Below the pieces are notes generated by a model, which saw nothing but the letters and a program-made list of their open reading frames with translations, made no database searches and was not told the origin of the DNA. Below are positions 1 through 6,775 of a DNA stretch of 7,697 bases, in pieces (position 1 is the first letter of the stretch; each line of letters opens with the position of its first letter). The stretch is from QHXQ01 sp036389375 (GTDB taxonomy: Bacteria > Acidobacteriota > Blastocatellia > Pyrinomonadales > Pyrinomonadaceae). The DNA lies in contig DASVQA010000059.1 in assembly GCA_036389375.1 (NCBI GenBank), positions 1 to 7,697 of the forward strand, given 5' to 3'. The position numbers and the translations under genes are program-made.

Positions 1-1772
1 ACAACACGGACAAGAACAACTTCCTGCCGTCGGTCGGTTTCGCCTGGCAGCCGGACTTCAAGAATGGGTTCCTGCGGCGGCTGCAAGGGAGCGCGGGGCA
101 GACTGTTATTCGCGGCGGCTATTCCATTGCCACCCTGCGTAGCGGCTTGAACGTGACTTCCAGCATCGTCGGCGCGAACTTCGGCGGTACGATCGACGTT
201 AGCCGCTTCACGGCGGACGATTGCACCGGCATCCCGAATTGCATCACGCCGGGCACGCTCCTGCGTAACCGGGCCAGCATCCCTGCGCCGACCTTTACGG
301 CCAGCCCGACCTTCCCGTTGACGCCCGGCGTGTTCGACGCCGCCGCCGCCAACGCCTTCCTGCCGAACCTGAAGACGCCGTATGTCATCTCGTTCACGGG
401 AGGGTTGCAGCGCGAGTTGACGAAGGACACGGTCTTCGAGATTCGCTACGTCGGCAATCGCGGACATCAGTTGTTCCAGCAGGTGAACTTGAACGAGACC
501 AACACGGTCGAGAACGGGTTCTTCCGCGAGTTCCTGCAAGCGCAGCGCAACTTGGCGGCCAACATCGCCGCCGGTCGCGGCAACACGTTCGCGTTCACGG
601 GTGTGGCGGGCACGGCTCCGCTGCCGATCTCGCTGGCGTTCTTCTCCGGTATTCCGTTGAACGACCCGCGCAATCAAGACCCGGCGCGCTACACCTCGTC
701 GTTGTTCCGCAACAACACGTTCCTGACCCGTTTGTCGCTGACTGCGCCGGCTCCGCAGAGCTTTGCCGGCGTCCTGCTCAATCCGCTTAACGGGCTGACG
801 GATATCGCGGCGGCAGCAGGCGTGCCGGCGAACTTCTTCGTCGTCAACCCGCAGATCGTGCTGGGCGGTTCATTCCTCGTCAACAACGAGGGCAAAACGT
901 GGTACGACGGCATGACGGTGGAAGTGCGGCGGCGTCTCTCGCAGGGGCTGTTGTTGCAGGGCAACTACACCTTCTCGAAGGCGCAGTCAAACTTCTACGC
1001 CAGCAGCTCGGTCGCTTTCTATCAACCGGGCACGCTGCGCAACACGTGGTTGGACAAGACGCTCGCACCCTTTGACATCACCCACGCGCTCAAGCTCAAC
1101 TACATCTACGAGCTCCCGTTCGGCAACGGTCGGAAGTTCTGGACGGGCGCAAGCGGCATTGTCAACGGACTGGTCGGCGGCTGGTCTGTGCATGGCACGA
1201 CGCGGTTGCAGAGCGGCGCAGCGATTCGCTTTGGCAACGTCCAACTCGTCGGCATGACGCCGAAGGAGTTGCAGGAAGCCATCGAGATTCGCAAGCTGCC
1301 GAACCGTCAGGTCTTCTGGCTGCCGGACGACATCGCGCTGAACACGCGCCGCGCGTTCAACGTCACCGCGACCGGCTTCTCGTCGCTCGGTGCGCCGACG
1401 GGCCGCTACATCGCCCCGGCTAGCTCCGGCAGTTGTGTGCAGGCTTACCTCGGTCAGTGCGGCTTTGCCAATCTGGTCGTCCACGGCCCGCGCTTCCTGC
1501 GTCAGGACATGAGCCTGGTCAAGAAGATCGGGATCACGGAGAAGACCAATCTCGAACTTCGTGCCGAGGCTCTGAACTTCATCAACAACATCAACTTCAG
1601 AGTGGGCACGTATGCGACGGATGCGGTCAGCGTCGGCAGCGCCGGCGTCCCGACGTACAGCAACGCTCTGTTCGGGCAGTTGAACAGTCCTGACACCGCC
1701 TACCGCGATGTCTCGACGACCAACGATCCGGGCGGTCGTATCGTCCAGCTCGTCGTCCGCTTCAACTTCTAA
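1..1772 (+). CDS. TonB-dependent receptor, Oar-like outer-membrane beta-barrel protein (5' partial)
   Basis: The reading frame is open from base 3 to the TAA at 1770-1772, giving 589 residues with no start, so the true N-terminus (in this family usually a signal peptide, a carboxypeptidase-regulatory-like domain and a TonB plug) lies upstream. The visible part is barrel: alternating aromatic/polar strands, FLPSVGFAWQP near the left edge, YVGNRGHQLF (about residues 149-158), YELPFGNGR (about 369-377), GGWSVHGTTRLQSG (about 392-405), NLELRAEALNFINNINF (about 516-532) and a C-terminal VVRFNF ending in Phe, the usual outer-membrane assembly signal. These are hallmarks of the large Oar-type receptors that Acidobacteriota encode in many copies. 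Two cysteine pairs (DDCTGIPNC and SCVQAYLGQC) may form extracellular disulfides; this is inference. The ligand cannot be deduced. A TTG at 147 opens a shorter frame but is internal, because homology-like sequence continues upstream of it. Confidence 0.93.
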   Translation, partial: NTDKNNFLPSVGFAWQPDFKNGFLRRLQGSAGQTVIRGGYSIATLRSGLNVTSSIVGANFGGTIDVSRFTADDCTGIPNCITPGTLLRNRASIPAPTFTASPTFPLTPGVFDAAAANAFLPNLKTPYVISFTGGLQRELTKDTVFEIRYVGNRGHQLFQQVNLNETNTVENGFFREFLQAQRNLAANIAAGRGNTFAFTGVAGTAPLPISLAFFSGIPLNDPRNQDPARYTSSLFRNNTFLTRLSLTAPAPQSFAGVLLNPLNGLTDIAAAAGVPANFFVVNPQIVLGGSFLVNNEGKTWYDGMTVEVRRRLSQGLLLQGNYTFSKAQSNFYASSSVAFYQPGTLRNTWLDKTLAPFDITHALKLNYIYELPFGNGRKFWTGASGIVNGLVGGWSVHGTTRLQSGAAIRFGNVQLVGMTPKELQEAIEIRKLPNRQVFWLPDDIALNTRRAFNVTATGFSSLGAPTGRYIAPASSGSCVQAYLGQCGFANLVVHGPRFLRQDMSLVKKIGITEKTNLELRAEALNFINNINFRVGTYATDAVSVGSAGVPTYSNALFGQLNSPDTAYRDVSTTNDPGGRIVQLVVRFNF

Positions 1773-1806
1773 ACCAGACGACGGGCGCGCTTTACGCACC
1801 CTTAAC

Positions 1807-1852
1807 CGCGCAGGGGAGAAAGGTTTGAGACCTTTCTCCCCTGCGCGCTTTT
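1807..1852 (+). terminator. Strong hairpin terminator after the TonB-dependent receptor gene
   Basis: An 18-bp perfect inverted repeat (1807-1824 with 1830-1847) encloses a 5-nt TTGAG loop. It is followed by a C and then a TTTT run (1849-1852). It begins 35 bp after the receptor stop codon. The stem is very stable and GC-rich at its base. The U tract is short, so efficiency as an intrinsic terminator is inferred; the hairpin itself is directly visible. Confidence 0.8.
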
Positions 1853-2073
1853 CGACCCGCGCTGGCGGGGCGGGCTTGTAAACCACTCTATCCGGCCCGG
1901 AATTTTCCCGCCCGCGCAGACGACTGCGCCGCCCGGCCCTGCATCTAAGACTTCTGAACAAGGGGGGGCAGCGCGCCCGCCGCGCCGAATCTTTTGCCCG
2001 CGCAGGCGCGTAATAACATCTGCTGAACCCGGCTCGCCCGTGCGCCCGGTCTGACCGAAATACTCAACATTTT
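1853..2073. other. Non-coding spacer between receptor and secreted-protein genes
   Basis: The full gap between genes is 1773-2083 (311 bp), of which the terminator takes the first part. The rest is GC-rich with short self-complementary stretches, for example GCGCAG/CTGCGC at 1914-1919 and 1924-1929 around an ACGA loop. It must hold the promoter of the gene at 2084. An AT-rich patch, TAATAAC at 2011-2017, is the best -10-like candidate, but I see no convincing -35 partner. No small gene with a ribosome binding site was found. Confidence 0.5.
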
Positions 2074-2080
2074 GGAGGAG
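2074..2080 (+). promoter_or_regulatory. Ribosome binding site that fixes the start at 2084
   Basis: GGAGGAG lies just upstream of the ATG at 2084, with five bases between the GGAGG core and the start. A longer frame opening with TTG at 2072 would have this Shine-Dalgarno sequence as its own second and third codons, which argues for the ATG. The protein from the ATG begins with a clean signal peptide. Confidence 0.85.
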
Positions 2081-2083
2081 TTA

Positions 2084-2806
2084 ATGTTTAAGAAAGTAAC
2101 TGTGGCGCTGTTGCTGGTCTGCGCGCTCGTCGGTGTAGGCGCGGCGCAGAAGAAGGATAAGTCGTGGACGGAGTGGTCTAAAAAGGACGCCGAGAAGATG
2201 CTGAAGGACTCCCCTTGGGCGCAGACGCAGATTGAGACGGACACTTCCGAGATGTTCTTTACCCCGACGGCGCGGGGCGGTTTTAACGACCCGACGCGCA
2301 AGGACGAAGGCGCAACCAATCAGGAGGTGCATCTCAACTACTACGTGCGCTTCTTCAGCGCCCGCCCGATCCGCATGGCGCTCGCCCGCCTCGCCGTACT
2401 CAACAACGTCGGCAACGCGCAGGCCGCCGAAGGGCTGAAGCGGTTCGCCGAGTATCAGCCGACCGACATCACCATCGTCACCGTCTGGTTCGACTCCACC
2501 GACCAGCGCACGGGCGGCAAAGTCTTGCAGGCGCTCTCTAGCGCCGAGACGAGCACGCTCAAGAACGACGCCTATCTCGAACGCAAAGACGGCAAGCGCA
2601 TCTTCCTGCAAGAGTACGTCAAACCGGGCAAAGACGGCTTTGGCGGGCGCTTCATCTTCCCGCGCAACGTGGACGGCAAGCCTTTCCTGCTGCCCGACAG
2701 CGGCGAAGTCCGCTTCCACGCCGAACTGGGCACGAACAAAGAGTTCAAGGTGGACCGGCGCTTCAAGGTCGCCGACATGATGTACGCAGGCACGTTGGAA
2801 TACTAA
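2084..2806 (+). CDS. Exported protein of unknown function, acidobacterial type
   Basis: 240 residues from the ATG supported by GGAGGAG. Residues 1-21 form a signal peptide: Lys-Lys at 3-4, a hydrophobic core VALLLVCALVGVG, and probable cleavage near GAA|QKK. No lipobox is evident: the only Cys of the leader (residue 13) sits inside the hydrophobic core. The mature part opens with SWTEWSKKDAEKML (27-40), then DSPWAQTQIETDTSE (42-56), and is probably alpha/beta, with TIVTVWFD (130-137) and KRIFLQEYV (171-179) as likely strands. It has no further cysteines, no membrane segment and no catalytic motif I can name. I recall similar WTEWSKKD…DSPWAQT proteins annotated as hypothetical in Acidobacteriota, but could not check this. 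It sits alone between two hairpin terminators, so it is probably monocistronic. Location should be periplasmic or outer-membrane associated. Confidence 0.88.
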   Translation: MFKKVTVALLLVCALVGVGAAQKKDKSWTEWSKKDAEKMLKDSPWAQTQIETDTSEMFFTPTARGGFNDPTRKDEGATNQEVHLNYYVRFFSARPIRMALARLAVLNNVGNAQAAEGLKRFAEYQPTDITIVTVWFDSTDQRTGGKVLQALSSAETSTLKNDAYLERKDGKRIFLQEYVKPGKDGFGGRFIFPRNVDGKPFLLPDSGEVRFHAELGTNKEFKVDRRFKVADMMYAGTLEY

Positions 2807-2807
2807 A

Positions 2808-2832
2808 GGACGCGGGCCGCGCTTTCGCGTCC
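2808..2832 (+). repeat. Short inverted repeat directly after the stop codon
   Basis: GGACGCG (2808-2814) pairs perfectly with CGCGTCC (2826-2832) around an 11-nt loop, one base after the TAA. No T run follows, so it is more likely a 3'-end stabilising stem or chance in GC-rich DNA than a terminator in itself; the stronger hairpin comes 26 bp later. Confidence 0.4.
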
Positions 2833-2857
2833 GACCAAAACCGCACGACCGACGTTT

Positions 2858-2900
2858 GAGGGCAGCACCGCTAGGTAGCGGTGCTGCCCTTCATCTGTTT
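2858..2900 (+). terminator. Hairpin terminator after the exported-protein gene
   Basis: GGGCAGCACCGCTA (2860-2873) is the exact reverse complement of TAGCGGTGCTGCCC (2876-2889), and an A-T pair and a G-T wobble extend the base (2858-2859 with 2890-2891). The tip must open to a small AGGT tetraloop, leaving about 13-14 stable pairs. TTCATCTGTTT follows, an imperfect U-rich tail. It separates the exported-protein gene from the downstream membrane-protein operon. Confidence 0.72.
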
Positions 2901-2940
2901 ATAGCCGGAGGCGCGGCAGTCTCGCCACGCGCGCTCTGTG

Positions 2941-2947
2941 TTAGAAT
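2941..2947 (+). promoter_or_regulatory. Weak -10-like element upstream of the membrane-protein operon
   Basis: TTAGAAT (TAGAAT at 2942-2947) differs from the TATAAT consensus at one position. It lies between the terminator and the ATG at 3000, where the operon promoter is expected. No recognisable TTGACA-like -35 occurs 16-18 bp upstream, so this is a suggestion based mainly on position. Confidence 0.27.
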
Positions 2948-2999
2948 CCGCTCGCGCGCTAGTTATGCCCCTTGCGTTGCACCGCCGCGCCGTCGTCTT

Positions 3000-4049
3000 A
3001 TGCCGACCAGCACAAGCCTCGCCGCCGACCGACTGGCGCTCGCCCCGATGGGCGCGGGCGATCTGATCGACCGCACCATCCGGCTCTATCGTCGCCACTT
3101 CCTGACGCTCATCCGCACGGCCGCACCGCCCGTCGTCATCGCCGCCATCGGCTCAGTGCTGTGGGTCGTCTGCTTCCGGGCGATCCCTTTGACGGAAAGC
3201 GGCGTGCGGCTTGTGCTCTACGTCGTCGGCGCATGCGTCGGCGTCGTGCTCTGGGCTTCGGGGCCCTTCTTTCTGCTCATCATTCTCGGCGGCGCGTCGC
3301 GCAATCTCGTCGCGCATCTTTTGTCTGGCGAGCCGGTCAGCGCGCGCACCATCTACCGCAGCGTGCGCCACCGCTTCTGGGGTCTGTTTGGCGCAATGTT
3401 GGTGACGGCGCTGTGTGCATGCGTGGCTTTCTTCGTCACCTTCAGCGTCTACTTCATTGTGCTGGCGTTGACCTTTGCCATCATCGGCGTGCTGATGACC
3501 GCCGGCTCGGCCAGCACGGCCATGAGCCTCGTCGTCGTCTTGATCATGTTGCTCTACGTGCTGCTGGCCATGCTCTTTTTCTTCTGGGTGATGGGGCATC
3601 TGGCTTACGTGCCGCAGGTAATGATGGTCGAGGGGCGGAGCGTGTTCGACGCCGTCAGCCGCAGCATCGCGCTCGCACGCGGCAACGCCCGCCGGCTGAT
3701 GGCCATGTTTTTGTTCACCACCTTTGCAACCTATTCGGCCTTGATGCTGCTTTTGATCCCGCTCGGCTGGTACGGTTATCTGCATGGCATCAACCCGTTC
3801 GACCTGACGCAGTCGGAGTGGCCCGTCTGGTACGCCATCGGCTATCAGGTGGTGGGGCAGATCAGTTCAATCCTGCTGATGCCGGTCTGGATGCTAGGCC
3901 TCTCGCTGCTCTACGTGGACGAGCGCGTGCGGCACGAAGGCTACGACATAGAGCTACTGGCGCAGCAGCGACTCGGCGAGATGCCACAACTGCCTGACGG
4001 GCGCATCGCCCCGCTCGCCCCCGCGCTCGTACAGCAAACGCAGCGCTAA
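3000..4049 (+). CDS. Polytopic integral membrane protein, first gene of the DUF4129/DUF4350/MoxR cluster
   Basis: 349 residues from the ATG at 3000. A cytosolic N-terminus, LAPMGAGDLIDRTIRLYRRHF (14-34), matches the start pattern of a broad family of membrane proteins often annotated with the glycerophosphoryl diester phosphodiesterase membrane domain. About six hydrophobic segments follow: roughly 43-62, 70-98, 128-165, 170-203, 233-257 and 277-305. The loop YVPQVMMVEGRSVFDAVSRS (203-222), then IALARGN, and LLYVDERVRHEGYD (303-316) after the last segment are typical of this family. No phosphodiesterase catalytic domain is present, so enzymatic activity is not implied. The start is a choice: the frame is open back to a TTG at 2856, but that codon lies at the foot of the terminator hairpin and the extra 48 residues look non-coding. 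An ATG at 3048 is a further alternative. No clear Shine-Dalgarno precedes 3000. The next gene begins 10 bp after its stop, so they are co-transcribed. Confidence 0.85.
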   Translation: MPTSTSLAADRLALAPMGAGDLIDRTIRLYRRHFLTLIRTAAPPVVIAAIGSVLWVVCFRAIPLTESGVRLVLYVVGACVGVVLWASGPFFLLIILGGASRNLVAHLLSGEPVSARTIYRSVRHRFWGLFGAMLVTALCACVAFFVTFSVYFIVLALTFAIIGVLMTAGSASTAMSLVVVLIMLLYVLLAMLFFFWVMGHLAYVPQVMMVEGRSVFDAVSRSIALARGNARRLMAMFLFTTFATYSALMLLLIPLGWYGYLHGINPFDLTQSEWPVWYAIGYQVVGQISSILLMPVWMLGLSLLYVDERVRHEGYDIELLAQQRLGEMPQLPDGRIAPLAPALVQQTQR

Positions 4050-4059
4050 CTGCAAGACG

Positions 4060-5148
4060 ATGATCTCGGCCGCACAGCTTTATCGTTCCCTGCGCTTGCT
4101 CGTCGCCGCGTGTGCGCTCTTGTGCGCGGCGGCGGTGGGCGCGCACGCGCTGCCGCTCGTGGACTACCGCGCGCACGTGGCTGCGGCCGATGATGCAATC
4201 TCCGGTCTGCTCGCGCTCTACGAAACGGTCGCAGAGGATGAACAAACGGCCGGCACGCCGCAGTTCAGAAGCGCAGAGGCGGCAGCGCTCGCCGAGTTGC
4301 GCGGGGCCTTGCCCGTGAGCGAAAAAGTCGAATGGGCCGGCGGCACGCTCGACGTTGATAATCGCTGGCTGCAAACTGACCTCGACGCCTACGCGCAACT
4401 CCCGCCCACGCCGACGACCGCGCGCGTCGCCGCGCTCAAACGCATAGACGCGCGCATACATGCGCTCTACCAACGGCTCGACGAAGCCACGCACGCTGCC
4501 GCCGCGCCGCGCGATAAGACGACCGAAAAGGGCCGCCTGCACGCCATCCTGCAACGCCCCGAGTACAACACAGAGGCCGCGCACGGCAGCGCACTCGAAC
4601 GCCTGTGGGAACGTTTCGTGCGCTGGCTGCGCAGCCTCTTGCCGCAGGCGCGGCCGATGCAGCCCGGCACGGCTATGAACATCTCGCGCATCGCGCGCGC
4701 CATCATCTACACCCTCTGTATCGTCGTCATCATCTTCGTCCTGCGGCGCTACGGCCCGCGCCTGTTGCGCCGCAAACTGACGCGCGAGCCTAAACGCCGC
4801 GCCCGCGTCGTACTAGGCGAACAACTCGCGGCCGACGAGACGCCCGCCGACCTGTTGAGCGAAGCCGAACGACTCGCCCGCAGCGGCGACCTGCGCGGCG
4901 CGATGCGCAAGGCTTACATCGCCGTCTTGTGCGAACTCGGCGACCGCAAAATTCTGCGCCTCGCGCCGCACAAGACCAACCGCGATTACCTGCGCGCCCT
5001 GCATACACACGCGCCGGTCTTGCGCGCCGTCCAACCGCTCACCACTGCTTACGAGCGCCACTGGTACGGTCTCCTGCCCGCGAGCGAAACGGACTGGTCG
5101 GAGTTTCAGGCGCAGGCCAGCCATGTGACGAGTGATAAGAAAGTCTAA
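4060..5148 (+). CDS. DUF4129 domain-containing membrane protein
   Basis: 362 residues. A signal-peptide-like segment (about 8-30, ending VGAHA) is followed by an Ala-rich helical extracytoplasmic region (31-185). A short amphipathic stretch, LWERFVRWLRSLLP (182-195), comes next, then one membrane helix (about 211-228, IARAIIYTLCIVVIIFVL) and an Arg/Lys-rich cytosolic flank (RRYGPRLLRRKL). The C-terminal 100 residues are a DUF4129 domain: a helix with AERLARSGDLRGAMRKAYIA (269-288), KTNRDYLRAL (305-314) and YERHWYG (331-337), the most conserved DUF4129 motifs. By the positive-inside rule this domain is cytosolic, where it could meet the MoxR ATPase encoded two genes on. The function of DUF4129 is not established. 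The ATG at 4060 lies 10 bp after the preceding stop; the Shine-Dalgarno is weak (AAGA). The ending SDKKV is immediately followed by a large palindrome. Confidence 0.9.
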   Translation: MISAAQLYRSLRLLVAACALLCAAAVGAHALPLVDYRAHVAAADDAISGLLALYETVAEDEQTAGTPQFRSAEAAALAELRGALPVSEKVEWAGGTLDVDNRWLQTDLDAYAQLPPTPTTARVAALKRIDARIHALYQRLDEATHAAAAPRDKTTEKGRLHAILQRPEYNTEAAHGSALERLWERFVRWLRSLLPQARPMQPGTAMNISRIARAIIYTLCIVVIIFVLRRYGPRLLRRKLTREPKRRARVVLGEQLAADETPADLLSEAERLARSGDLRGAMRKAYIAVLCELGDRKILRLAPHKTNRDYLRALHTHAPVLRAVQPLTTAYERHWYGLLPASETDWSEFQAQASHVTSDKKV

Positions 5149-5149
5149 A

Positions 5150-5226
5150 GAGTGCGGAGTCTGGAGAGTCTAGCGAGTCAGAGGATAATAGCTTTTGACT
5201 CGCTAGACTCTCCGTACTCCCGACTC
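5150..5226. repeat. 77-bp intergenic palindrome with 9-nt periodic GAGTC units
   Basis: The core arms are 18 bp and exactly complementary: 5163-5180 with 5196-5213, around a 15-nt loop (5181-5195). The pairing resumes outward after 2-nt mismatches: GGAGT 5156-5160 with ACTCC 5216-5220, and GAGT 5150-5153 with ACTC 5223-5226, so 27 of 31 arm positions pair. In the left arm GAGTC starts at 5157, 5166 and 5175, a 9-nt period; in the right arm GACTC starts at 5197, 5206 and 5222. It fills nearly all of the 86-bp gap between two operon genes and stops 8 nt short of the ATG at 5235. It could be a REP/MITE-like mobile repeat, an attenuator, an mRNA processing site or a protein-binding array. The following TTTT tract (5228-5231) is compatible with partial termination. 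Confidence 0.85.
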
Positions 5227-5234
5227 ATTTTGAA

Positions 5235-6734
5235 ATGCGCGAACGCCTCTTCATCATTGGCTCGGTCGCCGTCCTGCTGGCGTTGCTGGCAGGCTTGAAC
5301 GCCGCGTCCTACGTGCGCGTCGAGCGCGAGCCGGAGCTTGAGGCGCGGCCCGACCGCTCGACCTACAACGCAGGCCCGACCGGCACGCGTGCGCTCTACG
5401 AGTATCTGGTCGAGACGGGGCGGCCCGTCCTGCGCTGGCGCACGCCACTCAATATGCTCTTAGACCCGAAGCAGCGCCGCCCCGCGACGTTCGTCGTGGT
5501 GGGCCACCTGCGCGTGTCATACACGAAGGAGGAGGCGGAGAAGCTGCGCCAGTGGGTCGCGGGCGGCGGCCGGCTCGTCGTGATTGATCGCCTGCCGGAC
5601 GCGCTTCTGCTGCCGCCGTCCGATGATTTCACGCTCTACACGGACGTGCCCGCCATGCCGGGCGGCGACGTGCGCGCGGACAATGTGGAGAACCTGACGG
5701 CCGGCACAAAACCTATCGCGCCCACGCAACCGACCATGCTCACGCGCGCCGTCGAGCAGATCGCGCCCACACGTTTCGCCGGCCGCATCAAGTTGCGCGA
5801 AACGGGTACGAAGGCGACTGGCTCCGAACCGGCCGCGTCCGACGCGAGCGCAGACCCGGACGAAGACGAGGATGACGACGGAGAGGAAACCGGGTCGCCG
5901 CCACCAAAGCCGACGACGACTGTTGCGCCAACACAGCCGACGCCCGTGCCGTCGGGCATTGGCCGGAAGCCGGACGAGTCGGCGCAGCAGACGGCAGGGG
6001 ACGAGGCGCAGGCCAAAGAGCCGCCGCCTTCCGTTGCGCCGGTCTTTCAACTCGCGGACGAACACGGCGCGCTGCTCGCTGACTACGTGTACGGGCGCGG
6101 GCGCGTCGTCGTCTTGAGCGATCCGTTCGTCGTCGCCAACAACGGCGTCGAGCGCGCGGACAACTTGCAGCTTGCCTTAAACGTCGTCGCGGCCGACGGC
6201 GGCGGCCTCATCGCCTTCGACGAGTATCATCAAGGGCGCGGCGCGACCGAGAATCAACTGTTCGCCTACTTTGCGGGCACGCCTGTGCTGGCGCTCTGCG
6301 GGCAGGCGTTCCTGCTCGTCTGTGCGCTGGTCTGGACGCGCGGGCGCAGGTTCGCGCGCCCGCTGCCAGCACCGCGCGTGGATCGCCGCTCGAAACTTGA
6401 GTTCGTCGCTTCGATGGCCGAGTTGCAGCAACGCGCACGCGCCTACGATCTCGCGGTCGAGAACGTCTATGCGCGCACGCGGCGGGCGCTGGCGCGCTAC
6501 GGCGGCACGACGCAGAACTCGCCGCGCGCAGAACTGGCGGCCCGCGTCGCCGCGCGCTCCGGCTTGAAGCAGGCGGAGCTTGAGGCTTTAATGCGCGAGT
6601 GCGAGGAAGCGATCAACGGTGCGCCGCTCAAAGCGGGGCAGGCGCTCGCGCTCGTCGGTCGCCTGCGCGAGTTGGAGCGCACGCTCGGCATACGCATGCG
6701 GGCGCGCGAGATCAAACAGGCCGAGCGTTTGTAA
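5235..6734 (+). CDS. DUF4350 domain-containing membrane protein with an acidic/proline-rich insert
   Basis: 499 residues. Residues 5-24 are an N-terminal membrane anchor. The extracytoplasmic part carries the DUF4350 start signature YNAGPTGTRALYEYL (44-58), then a GATase-like segment, TFVVVG (85-90) and EKLRQWVAGGGRLVVID (102-118). A second half follows, with GRGRVVVLSDPFVVAN (287-302), ADNLQLALNVV (308-318) and GGGLIAFDEYHQG (322-334), the hallmark motif of the family. I see no nucleophile Cys at the expected GATase elbow, so amidotransferase activity is unlikely. Residues about 191-266 are a low-complexity insert, with DPDEDEDDDGEE (207-218) and Pro/Thr-rich runs, probably a disordered linker splitting the domain. 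A second membrane helix (about 348-368) is followed by a basic flank (RGRRFAR) and a helical cytosolic tail of about 130 residues ending KQAERL. The ATG has no evident Shine-Dalgarno and lies 8 nt after the palindrome. The MoxR gene follows after 41 bp. Confidence 0.9.
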   Translation: MRERLFIIGSVAVLLALLAGLNAASYVRVEREPELEARPDRSTYNAGPTGTRALYEYLVETGRPVLRWRTPLNMLLDPKQRRPATFVVVGHLRVSYTKEEAEKLRQWVAGGGRLVVIDRLPDALLLPPSDDFTLYTDVPAMPGGDVRADNVENLTAGTKPIAPTQPTMLTRAVEQIAPTRFAGRIKLRETGTKATGSEPAASDASADPDEDEDDDGEETGSPPPKPTTTVAPTQPTPVPSGIGRKPDESAQQTAGDEAQAKEPPPSVAPVFQLADEHGALLADYVYGRGRVVVLSDPFVVANNGVERADNLQLALNVVAADGGGLIAFDEYHQGRGATENQLFAYFAGTPVLALCGQAFLLVCALVWTRGRRFARPLPAPRVDRRSKLEFVASMAELQQRARAYDLAVENVYARTRRALARYGGTTQNSPRAELAARVAARSGLKQAELEALMRECEEAINGAPLKAGQALALVGRLRELERTLGIRMRAREIKQAERL

Positions 6735-6761
6735 CGCGGCACTACCGGCGCGCTTCAATTG

Positions 6762-6770
6762 AAAGGAGAG
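6762..6770 (+). promoter_or_regulatory. Ribosome binding site supporting a TTG start for the MoxR gene
   Basis: AAAGGAGAG contains AAGGAG (6763-6768), seven bases before the TTG at 6776. It is the clearest Shine-Dalgarno in the right-hand operon and decides the start, since no ATG occurs at the right place. A 10-bp perfect palindrome, TTCAATTGAA (6754-6763), overlaps its upstream edge; whether this matters is unknown. Confidence 0.8.
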
Positions 6771-6775
6771 CGATT

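Noticed and set aside
147..149. TTG start of the receptor gene
   Set aside because: The frame continues upstream to the window edge with receptor-like sequence, so this is an internal Leu codon.
987..1961. Open frame of 324 codons on the - strand overlapping the receptor gene
   Set aside because: Its product is Arg/Ala/Asp-rich with no domain pattern, and it runs through the terminator hairpin. The + strand frame has clear barrel signatures. It is a GC-rich antisense shadow.
2081..2719. 212-codon - strand frame opposite the exported-protein gene
   Set aside because: Opposite to a gene with a good ribosome binding site and signal peptide; the antisense product shows no recognisable fold or motif.
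2856..2999. Upstream TTG extension of the membrane protein
   Set aside because: The added 48 residues start at the foot of a terminator hairpin and have no family resemblance; ATG at 3000 fits the usual N-terminus.
2972..3997. Second long + strand frame (341 codons) overlapping the membrane-protein gene
   Set aside because: The product is dominated by Arg, His and Ala, as expected from reading GC-rich codons out of frame. The overlapped frame gives a coherent six-segment membrane protein.
5150..5226. CRISPR repeat or transposon end for the palindrome
   Set aside because: There is one inverted unit, no spacer-repeat series, no transposase in the window and no clear flanking target duplication.
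5235..6734. Active glutamine amidotransferase for the DUF4350 protein
   Set aside because: The fold resembles the GATase-like group but no nucleophile Cys is seen at the expected strand-turn, and Cys residues occur only in the second membrane helix region and at 456.
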